NCBI GenBank assembly: GCA_937926845.1
Contig: CALBBS010000208.1
Span: forward strand, 1 to 5,407
Origin: an uncultured Atopobium sp.
GTDB taxonomy: Bacteria > Actinomycetota > Coriobacteriia > Coriobacteriales > Atopobiaceae
Direction of reading: 5' to 3'
DNA length: 5,407 bases
Shown here piece by piece: positions 1 through 5,407 of this stretch; the first letter of the stretch is position 1, and each line of letters begins with the position of its first letter. A model generated the notes under the pieces. It did not search any database. It was not told where the DNA came from and saw nothing but the letters and a program-made list of their open reading frames with translations. A program made the position numbers and the translations under genes.

Positions 1-14
1 CGCTCTTCCGATCT
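1..14. other. Probable residual Illumina sequencing adapter
   Basis: The first 14 bases, CGCTCTTCCGATCT, are identical to the 3' end of the TruSeq Read 1 adapter. The leading C fits the Read 1 side; the Read 2 adapter has T at that position. The adapter sits at the very edge of the window in the orientation expected for adapter followed by insert. Read through in the murG frame, it would encode R-S-E-E directly after A-D-L-V-V, where MurG proteins normally have S/C-R-A/S-G-A. Both observations point to untrimmed adapter rather than genomic sequence. The exact junction could be off by one or two bases, because a genomic base may match the adapter by chance. Confidence 0.93.
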
Positions 15-842
15 AACCACCAGGTCAGCCGCAGCAAGGGTGGCACCCATGTTGGAGATGTAGGGCTTAACCTCCCAGCGAGCAGCCTCCTCGTCAGAAA
101 GCTTCATGAGCAAGACAACCTCGTCGTAGAGCTTCTGGCCTGTTGACTGAATGATGCGCAGGTTTGGACGAGCAAGAAGCTCCTGCTTAAGCGCAGCAAA
201 CGTCTCGTTGATACTACGAGCGCCCAAACTACCGCCAAAGATAAGCAGCAATGTCTGATTGTCTGCAATACCCAGCTCTTGCCTCGAGGCGGCTCTGTTA
301 GCAGAAAGAACACTCTTTCGTACAGGATTACCAGTAACCACAATAGTGTCTTGAGCCTTTACGTGGCCCTCAAAAGCCTTACGAGCCTCTGGGAACGCAA
401 TGCACACCTTATCTGCTTTACCAGCAGATACACGGTTAGCAAGACCAGTTACTGAGTTCTGTTCGTGAATCAAATAGGGGATGTGTAGCTTTGCGCAAAG
501 CTGAAGCAAAGGCAGCTCAACATAGGCGCCAAAACCAATAGCAACATCAGGTGCACCCTGCTCTTTGAAGCGCTTGTGCAGCTGCATCTTTGCGCGCTCA
601 AGATTGTATGCCGCGCTGATGAGCGTCCAAGGACGTCTGCGATCAAAGCCATTTACATGGATAGGTACCAGCTCAAATCCTGCCTCAGGCACCAGCGTAC
701 CTTCAAGCTTGTTGGGCTGACCGTAAAACGTAACCTGGTGGCCGCGCTCACGAAGCTCCTCAGCTAGAGCCAGGGCTGGGTTAATGTGACCAGCGGTTCC
801 ACCTGCAGCAATTGCAACAGAGAGTTTCTTCTGTTCTGCCAT
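15..842 (-). CDS. murG: MurG, lipid II-forming GlcNAc transferase (partial, 3' end missing)
   Basis: This is UDP-N-acetylglucosamine--N-acetylmuramyl-(pentapeptide) pyrophosphoryl-undecaprenol GlcNAc transferase. It adds GlcNAc to lipid I at the inner face of the membrane to give lipid II. The frame is open for 276 codons with no frameshift. Visible family motifs, in order, are GGTAGHINP (residues 14-22, N-terminal glycine loop with His19), HEQNSVTGLANR (126-137), TGNPVR (170-175) and FGGSLGARSINE (202-213). The segment YISNMGATLAAADLVV (261-276) leads into the missing C-terminal UDP-GlcNAc-binding part. Family members are about 350-380 residues, so roughly 80-100 residues, including the conserved Glu region, lie beyond the window. 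The second glycine loop reads GFGAYVELP (103-111), where the family usually has GxGGYxSxP. The ATG at 842 is preferred because AGGAG lies 9 bases upstream. The gene follows ftsW after 23 bases, the classical dcw order. Truncation is by the window edge and adapter, not by mutation. Confidence 0.96.
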
Positions 843-851
843 GCAATCCAT

Positions 852-856
852 CTCCT
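852..856 (-). promoter_or_regulatory. Ribosome binding site of murG
   Basis: On the minus strand the sequence reads AGGAG, then nine bases, then ATG at 842. A second in-frame ATG lies three codons earlier, at 849-851, but it directly abuts the AGGAG with no spacer, so the downstream ATG is the better start. The site lies in the 23-base gap after the ftsW stop codon, so murG can be initiated independently of ftsW termination. Confidence 0.75.
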
Positions 857-865
857 AGAAATCAG

Positions 866-2392
866 CTATCGGCGAGCCCTGTTGTTTCCACGAAGCCTGT
901 CTGATGCAGAAGGTCCCAAATCAATTCTGCGCCTTCCGGAGGCATCTGTCGTAATACGGCCTTGAAGGGCGTCGTCATCTCTTGAGCGCAAAACGCCTCG
1001 TGATGGGCGCGCGGAGCTTTGTGCGCTGCTCTTAGGGCGAGAAGAACGTGGGAGTGGCGTACCTACTCCTACCCCACCATCAACCATGGTAAGACCAGCA
1101 AAACCTGGAGCATCAAAGGTATCCTGCTCTTCAGCTATGCTCCAAGAAGCGCGTTGCCTATCGTACTCGGTTTCTGGAAGCCTTGACTGCCTTGAAACAG
1201 ACATCAAAAGACCAACCATCAAGATACTAGACATGATGGTTGAACCGCCGTATGAGATAAACGGCAGAGGCTTACCAGAAAGAGGCAAAAGGCCCAAAAC
1301 ACCACCAATGTTAACAAAGGCCTGGATGATAAACATAGAGGTACAACCTGCAGCAATAAGCCTGCCAGTCAAATCTGGTGCATAGCGAGCAATCTTAAAG
1401 CCTGCCCATACCAGGGCGCCAAATACAGCCAAAAGACCCAAAACGCCAATAAAGCCCAGCTCTTCTCCAATAACCGCAAAAATAAAGTCATTGTGAGCCA
1501 TAGGAAGATAGGAATATTTCTGGCGAGAAAAACCAAAGCCAACACCAAAAATACCGCCAGAGCCAAAAGCATAAAAGCCCTGTGCAAGCTGATAACCTGC
1601 ACCGTAATAATCAGCCCAAGGGTTGAGCATAGTCACAACGCGAGCACGAGAATAATCATCTTTAAGAGATAAGAAGGCAAAGCCAATAAAGCCAGCAACA
1701 GCAATAGTTGCCAGAACCCTTCGGTCAACATCGGCAAGGTAGCCAATGACCAAAAGTGTTCCCACAATAATCAGTGTGGAGCCCTTGTCTGGCTGGGCCA
1801 AAATAAGAAGCAGTGGCGCAAGCGCAGCAATAGCAAACTTTTTAAAGAACTCCATCTGATCTATGGTCTGATCAATAAAGTATTGCTGAGCCAAGTACGA
1901 GACAGAAATTAAGATGGTAATCTTTGCAAACTCAGACGGCTGGAAAGAAAACGGTCCAATTGAAATCCAACGGGTTGCACCATATGCATCAGCGCCAGCA
2001 ATAGGAGTAAAAATAATTGCCAACATTCCAATGGTCACAATCCAGATAGGTACCTGGAAGTTTCTTACTACTGCGCGGTAGTCAATGCGAGAAACAATAA
2101 AAGCTAACGCAACTCCTGCCGCAGCAAAGCCAAGCTGACGCTGCACGTAGTAGAAGGGGTTATAGCCCATGTCCTCAGAAGTCATTGCAGAAATCGAGGA
2201 TGCAGAATAAATCATAACCAGGCCAAAGCACACCAGAATAGCCGTTGACACCAGAAGTACCAGACGAGGCTGCATAAAACGCTCTGGAATAGCACCAAAG
2301 CGGCCTTTAGTCTGCGAGCTCTCGGAAGATTTCTGGCGAGAAGCACGTGGTTGCTGTGCACGTTCCCCTGTTCTGTTTCTGCTGGTAGCCAT
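866..2392 (-). CDS. ftsW: FtsW, SEDS-family septal peptidoglycan glycosyltransferase
   Basis: FtsW is the polytopic membrane polymerase of the divisome; it polymerises lipid II together with a cognate class B PBP. The product is 508 residues, longer than the roughly 380-420 of compact homologues. About 43-400 is the hydrophobic core with around ten membrane spans. Visible SEDS motifs are GATRWISIGPFSFQPSEFAK (138-157), QPDKGS (200-205), YQLAQGFYAFGSGGIFGVG (267-285), YLPMAHNDFIFAVIGEELG (295-313) and PFISYGGSTIMSS (377-389). Asp302 in the AHNDF segment matches the proposed catalytic Asp of SEDS enzymes (Asp297 in E. coli FtsW). FtsW is favoured over RodA by position between murD and murG and by the QPD motif. 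The first ~42 residues are hydrophilic and basic, and residues ~400-508 form a hydrophilic, Ser/Arg-rich tail. The ATG overlaps the murD stop as TAATG, and the ribosome binding site is weak, implying coupled translation. Confidence 0.96.
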   Translation of the reverse strand: MATSRNRTGERAQQPRASRQKSSESSQTKGRFGAIPERFMQPRLVLLVSTAILVCFGLVMIYSASSISAMTSEDMGYNPFYYVQRQLGFAAAGVALAFIVSRIDYRAVVRNFQVPIWIVTIGMLAIIFTPIAGADAYGATRWISIGPFSFQPSEFAKITILISVSYLAQQYFIDQTIDQMEFFKKFAIAALAPLLLILAQPDKGSTLIIVGTLLVIGYLADVDRRVLATIAVAGFIGFAFLSLKDDYSRARVVTMLNPWADYYGAGYQLAQGFYAFGSGGIFGVGFGFSRQKYSYLPMAHNDFIFAVIGEELGFIGVLGLLAVFGALVWAGFKIARYAPDLTGRLIAAGCTSMFIIQAFVNIGGVLGLLPLSGKPLPFISYGGSTIMSSILMVGLLMSVSRQSRLPETEYDRQRASWSIAEEQDTFDAPGFAGLTMVDGGVGVGTPLPRSSRPKSSAQSSARPSRGVLRSRDDDALQGRITTDASGRRRIDLGPSASDRLRGNNRARR

Positions 2393-3795
2393 TATCGACC
2401 GCTCTCTTTTTGAGCAAGATCTGCCACCAGCTGTTTAAAGACACGACCACGCTGAGTCATGCCTGTGAACTCGTCAAATGAGGAACATGCTGGTGAGAGA
2501 AGCACTACAGAACCTGGACAAGCAAGCTCTACCGCACGCACAAAAGCTTCATGCATATGAGGCTCTTCTACCACTTCTGCATGGCCACCAGAAACGCGGC
2601 GAAGTGCCTCTGCAAAGCGAGGACCTGCCTCTCCAAAGCAGATTGCGTATGCACAGGTAGCGGACACCTTCTGAGCAAACTCATCAAGCTCTGTGCCCTT
2701 ATCGTGACCGCCAAGTAGCAAAATAACGTCTTTACCTGGGAACGAAGTTAATGATTTTTCAACTGAATCAGTGTTTGTTGCTTTGGAATCGTTAACGTAC
2801 AAAACACCATTAACCGTATCAACTGGCTCAATTCTGTGCTCAAGCGGCATAAAGTCCAACAGGGCATGCCTAATAGAAACAATATCAAGTCCCAGGAATA
2901 AGCCACATGCAGCCGCAGCAAGAGCGTTGAGTGCATTGTGCGCTCCCCTAATGTGGAGTGCATCAGCTGCTACAAGCTCCAACTCTTTACCAGATAGCCT
3001 GACTACCAGCGCTCCATTGCGTACAAAGGCGGCGTTTTGCGTACCGGGATCTGTCTGAGCAAGATGGCATACGGCAATGCCGCGAGCCTCAAGGCGAGAA
3101 GACACGTCCTGACAAAACTCATCCAAGTCAGAGACAATTGCCAGGTCATTTGTATCAAGGTTGGCAAAAATCTTCTCTTTAGCTGCTGCATACGCCTCGA
3201 GTGAACCATGCCACTCAAGGTGATCTGGCGTGATGTTTAAAAGCATCGCAACGTGAGGATGCAATTTTTGAGTAGTAGCAAGCTGGAAGCTTGAAAGCTC
3301 TGCTACAAACCAGCTCTTAGGTTTTCTCTCTGCAAGTTGGTCCGTAATAGTTAATCCGATATTGCCAACAGCACTTGCATCAAGGCCTGCATACTGCAGA
3401 ATAGACGTGGTCAAGCTTGTGGTAGTAGTTTTACCGTTTGTGCCGGTAATACCAATCCACTGTGAAGGACTTTCTTGATAGGCAAACTCTGGCTCGCCCA
3501 TAATTTGCTGAGAAGCTGCCTTTGCACTTAAGAACAGCTCAGAAGTGTCTGGAATACCAGGAGATGCAATAGTCAGGTCAAAGGTGCCCTCAACCTGATC
3601 GGAGCCGCATTGTACCTGTACGCCTAAGTCTGCAAGCTCTTGGATCTTCTCGCCAACAGTAGCATCTGCGCCGCCCACAAGAGTTACGGAAGACACACGA
3701 CCCTCTGGCTGCTGCAGCAAATACGTGCAGACAGAGACGCCGGTCTTACCAAAACCAAGAACACATACATTTCCAAGTGTTTCTAAAAGCGACAC
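2392..3795 (-). CDS. murD: MurD, UDP-MurNAc-L-alanine--D-glutamate ligase
   Basis: This cytoplasmic ATP-dependent ligase adds D-glutamate to UDP-MurNAc-L-Ala. At 467 residues it has the full family length of about 440-480. The three Mur ligase domains are all visible. First is an N-terminal Rossmann-like UDP-binding domain with LGFGKTGVS (13-21). Next is the central ATPase domain with P-loop GITGTNGKTTT (115-125), ELSSFQL (166-172), NITPDHLEWHG (187-197) and AAKEKIF (204-210), whose Lys206 matches the carbamylated lysine of the family. Last is the C-terminal domain, entered at HNALNALAA (286-294), followed by HRIE (320-323), NDSKATNTDS (335-344) and SPACSSFDEF (434-443). The start is GTG. An in-frame stop lies only six codons upstream (3811-3813), and no other ATG, GTG or TTG occurs before the Rossmann glycine loop, so the GTG at 3795 is effectively forced. 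It follows mraY after 29 bases and overlaps ftsW by one base. Confidence 0.97.
   Translation of the reverse strand: MSLLETLGNVCVLGFGKTGVSVCTYLLQQPEGRVSSVTLVGGADATVGEKIQELADLGVQVQCGSDQVEGTFDLTIASPGIPDTSELFLSAKAASQQIMGEPEFAYQESPSQWIGITGTNGKTTTTSLTTSILQYAGLDASAVGNIGLTITDQLAERKPKSWFVAELSSFQLATTQKLHPHVAMLLNITPDHLEWHGSLEAYAAAKEKIFANLDTNDLAIVSDLDEFCQDVSSRLEARGIAVCHLAQTDPGTQNAAFVRNGALVVRLSGKELELVAADALHIRGAHNALNALAAAACGLFLGLDIVSIRHALLDFMPLEHRIEPVDTVNGVLYVNDSKATNTDSVEKSLTSFPGKDVILLLGGHDKGTELDEFAQKVSATCAYAICFGEAGPRFAEALRRVSGGHAEVVEEPHMHEAFVRAVELACPGSVVLLSPACSSFDEFTGMTQRGRVFKQLVADLAQKESGR
2402..2406 (-). promoter_or_regulatory. Weak ribosome binding site of ftsW inside the murD end
   Basis: Nine bases upstream of the ftsW ATG the minus strand reads GAGAG within AAAAAGAGAG. 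This is only a partial match to the anti-Shine-Dalgarno sequence; it lacks the GGAG or AAGGA core seen before mraY, murD and murG. Since the murD stop and ftsW start share an A in TAATG, ribosomes finishing murD probably supply much of the initiation at ftsW. The coupling is inferred from spacing. Confidence 0.5.
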
Positions 3796-3803
3796 GCAAG
3801 CGA

Positions 3804-3812
3804 TCCTTTCCT
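3804..3812 (-). promoter_or_regulatory. Ribosome binding site of murD supporting its GTG start
   Basis: The minus strand reads AGGAAAGGA, then eight bases, then the GTG start codon. The strong purine-rich match at normal spacing supports initiation at GTG. It sits in the 29-base gap between the mraY stop and murD. An in-frame TAG overlaps its upstream edge, so no longer murD reading is possible. Confidence 0.75.
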
Positions 3813-3824
3813 AGAGTAAAACTC

Positions 3825-4856
3825 TTAGTGGAGCTGGAAATACAGAGCAAAGCCCAGAGCAGCAAATGCGCCGGAAATAATCCAGAATCTAAAGACTACT
3901 TTTGTCTCGTTCCAGCCAAGTTTCTCAAAGTGATGATGCAGTGGAGCCATCAAGAATACGCGCTTTTTAGTTGCCTTGTAGCTGACAACCTGAATGATAA
4001 CGGACAGTGCCTCGATGATAAAAAGACCGCCCATGACCAGGGAAACTACCTCTGTCTTGGTAAGGACAGCTAGAGCTGCAAAGGCAGCGCCCCAGGCAAG
4101 AGAGCCGGTGTCTCCCATAAAAATGCTTGCAGGATAGCTGTTAAACCACAAAAAACCAATACAAGCGCCTGCGATAGATGCGGCAAAAACAGCAAGGCTA
4201 CTCTCGCCATAGCGGAAAGCTACTGCAGCCATAAAAATCATGACAACCATAACGCAGCCACCAGCAAGGCCATCAAGGCCGTCGGTCAGGTTAACAGCGT
4301 TGGAGAGGCCTGCCATGAGCAAAAAGACAAAGAAGAGATACAGCCAAGGGATAGAAATAAAGTTTCCGCCTAAATTGACGGTAGTAGTAAGGATACCCAG
4401 GTTGATTTCAAGGCCACCAGGGAACGCAATAATGGGCGTAATGCCCCAAATGTTAACGGCTGCCAGGCAAAATGCAACAGAAATGGTAATAAGTCCAGCC
4501 ATCTTCTGAGATGCAGTAAGGCCAAGGCTTCTACCATGAGCAACAGACTCGATATCGTCCAGAAGACCAAGCGAACCCGTGAGCAGCATAGCTGCCATAG
4601 CAAGAATGAGGTCGGTGTTCCACTGAGCAAGCGCAATACAGGTGAGCACAATGCTTACCAGCATAACAACGCCACCCATAGTAGGAGTACCCTGCTTGAC
4701 CAGGTGTTGCTGAGGGCCGTCAGCACGAACCTGCTGGCCCACTCCCTCTTTCTTCATCAGTTTGATAAAGAGTGGCATTAAGATCAAGGTGATGATGCAG
4801 GAGACACCAAGTGCTACAAACACCTGGTATGTTGGGTAAATAGTCTGGTAAAACAT
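3825..4856 (-). CDS. mraY: MraY, phospho-N-acetylmuramoyl-pentapeptide transferase
   Basis: This integral membrane enzyme transfers phospho-MurNAc-pentapeptide from UDP to undecaprenyl phosphate, giving lipid I. The product is 343 residues, within the family's usual 320-360, and is strongly hydrophobic with about ten membrane spans. Diagnostic motifs are KQGTPTMGG (54-62), the Asp pair in GLLDDIE (97-103, Asp100-Asp101), LGLTASQK (111-118, with the conserved last Lys), NAVNLTDGLDGLAGG (186-200), FNSYPASIFMGDTGS (238-252, Asp249) and APLHHHFEKLGW (304-315, the His triad). After the Asp pair most MraY proteins have DDxxK; here the fifth position is Ser104. The ATG overlaps the murF stop as TAATG, and a strong AAGGAG lies 10 bases upstream (4867-4872) within murF, so both coupling and direct initiation are possible. 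Confidence 0.98.
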   Translation of the reverse strand: MFYQTIYPTYQVFVALGVSCIITLILMPLFIKLMKKEGVGQQVRADGPQQHLVKQGTPTMGGVVMLVSIVLTCIALAQWNTDLILAMAAMLLTGSLGLLDDIESVAHGRSLGLTASQKMAGLITISVAFCLAAVNIWGITPIIAFPGGLEINLGILTTTVNLGGNFISIPWLYLFFVFLLMAGLSNAVNLTDGLDGLAGGCVMVVMIFMAAVAFRYGESSLAVFAASIAGACIGFLWFNSYPASIFMGDTGSLAWGAAFAALAVLTKTEVVSLVMGGLFIIEALSVIIQVVSYKATKKRVFLMAPLHHHFEKLGWNETKVVFRFWIISGAFAALGFALYFQLH

Positions 4857-5407
4857 TACTCAGTAACTCCTTTTACAAAAATATCAAGCTGGGCAGACCT
4901 AGATGCCTTGGCGAGAAGAACGTCTCCTTGCTTAAGCACTGGTCCGAGCACGGTAAGTGCTTCGTTGACATCACTGAACTGTTCAATTTTATCTTCCGAG
5001 AATCCCATAACGCGCGCAGCTTCAACCATTTCACGTGCGGCTCCCGTGCCTACAAAGGCAACAAGGTCTGGGTTCTTAGCAGCAATATAGGCGCCCACAT
5101 AACCGTGGAGGCGCTTCTCTTCTGGTCCAAGCTCACCAATCTCTCCGATAAGCGCAATGCGACGGCCTGCTGCAGGCATCTGCATCAAAACGTCAAGCGC
5201 TGCAGCTGTTGAGTTAGGACTTGCGTTGTATGAGTCGTCAATAATCTTGGCACCGCAGGTTGCGTCAAGTACCGAAAGACGCATACGAGTGGCAGGCATC
5301 TGCTCAATAGCCTCTGCAGCTGCGTCAAGGTCAAGACCAAGCGTCTCTATAGCCTCAAGTGCCAAAAGAAGGTCGTCTACCACAACACGCCCAGGTACCT
5401 CAAGGGT
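4856..5407 (-). CDS. murF: MurF, UDP-MurNAc-tripeptide--D-Ala-D-Ala ligase (partial, 5' part missing)
   Basis: MurF is the cytoplasmic ATP-dependent ligase that adds D-Ala-D-Ala to UDP-MurNAc-tripeptide, completing the pentapeptide used by MraY. Only the last 183 residues are present; family members are about 450, so the N-terminal domain and most of the ATPase domain, including the P-loop, lie beyond the right edge. The fragment is the C-terminal Mur ligase domain: IIDDSYNASPNS (fragment residues 55-66), IGEIGELG (87-94), the conserved H-G-Y-V-G (101-105) and LLAKASR (164-170). The DDSYNASPNS motif is typical of MurF and separates it from MurE, MurD and MurC. The frame stays open to the last base, so the GTG at 5381-5383 is an internal valine and not a start. 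The junction into the domain reads PGRVVVDD (5-12), where many MurF proteins have GRHNVxN. Confidence 0.93.
   Translation of the reverse strand, partial: TLEVPGRVVVDDLLLALEAIETLGLDLDAAAEAIEQMPATRMRLSVLDATCGAKIIDDSYNASPNSTAAALDVLMQMPAAGRRIALIGEIGELGPEEKRLHGYVGAYIAAKNPDLVAFVGTGAAREMVEAARVMGFSEDKIEQFSDVNEALTVLGPVLKQGDVLLAKASRSAQLDIFVKGVTE

Noticed and set aside
104..343. Minus-strand open frame of 79 codons overlapping murG
   Set aside because: It is in a different frame from murG, whose own frame is open and carries all the family motifs from 842 down to 15. It is a shadow frame; it does not show murG to be frameshifted.
849..851. Alternative murG start codon three codons upstream
   Set aside because: It is in frame but directly abuts AGGAG with no spacer; the ATG at 840-842 has a normal nine-base spacing.
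1086..1385. Plus-strand open frame of 99 codons opposite ftsW
   Set aside because: It lies entirely antisense to a well-supported gene, shows no recognisable domain and has no other support. The same holds for the other plus-strand frames at 576-767, 2771-3058, 3777-4073, 4240-4509 and 4928-5212.
2390..2394. Possible frameshift or gene fusion at the murD/ftsW overlap
   Set aside because: Both proteins are complete with normal ends and starts; the one-base TAATG overlap is a standard coupled junction and also occurs at murF/mraY.
3813..3825. Small inverted repeat (AGAGT, 3-base loop, ACTCT) between mraY and murD
   Set aside because: A five-pair A/T-rich stem with no following T tract is too weak for a terminator, and it sits just before the murD ribosome binding site inside a tight operon.
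5381..5383. GTG as a possible start of a short 175-residue gene
   Set aside because: The frame continues open to the window edge with MurF-like sequence, so this is an internal valine of a truncated murF.

Overview
The window is one continuous piece of a bacterial dcw (division and cell wall) cluster, read entirely on the minus strand. In transcription order (right to left) it holds murF (3' part only), mraY, murD, ftsW and murG (5' part only). Every gene was identified from conserved motifs visible in its translation. No RNA gene, mobile element, CRISPR array, repeat family, promoter or terminator could be supported. Coding sequence covers almost everything. The only gaps are 29 bases between mraY and murD and 23 bases between ftsW and murG; the other two junctions are one-base TAATG overlaps.

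The genes form a consecutive stretch of the peptidoglycan precursor and septation pathway. MurF completes UDP-MurNAc-pentapeptide. MraY transfers the phospho-MurNAc-pentapeptide to undecaprenyl phosphate (lipid I), and MurG adds GlcNAc (lipid II). FtsW, a SEDS glycosyltransferase, polymerises lipid II at the septum. MurD acts earlier in the cytoplasm, adding D-Glu to UDP-MurNAc-L-Ala. The compact same-strand layout implies one polycistronic transcript with translational coupling.

The organism is most likely an actinobacterium of moderate G+C (roughly 48-50% by eye). The classical gene order, the long hydrophilic FtsW tails and the character of the proteins suggest Coriobacteriia, in the Atopobium/Lancefieldella area. 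This is inference from general resemblance, not from a database comparison.

Two technical points matter. The first 14 bases match the 3' end of the Illumina TruSeq Read 1 adapter and interrupt murG where the conserved S-R-A-G-A segment should begin, so they are probably not genomic. The window also ends inside murF, so murG and murF are truncated by the sequence ends rather than being broken genes. I found no undescribed system here. The points worth a second look are the adapter, several substitutions in conserved motifs, the FtsW tails and the weak ribosome binding site of ftsW.
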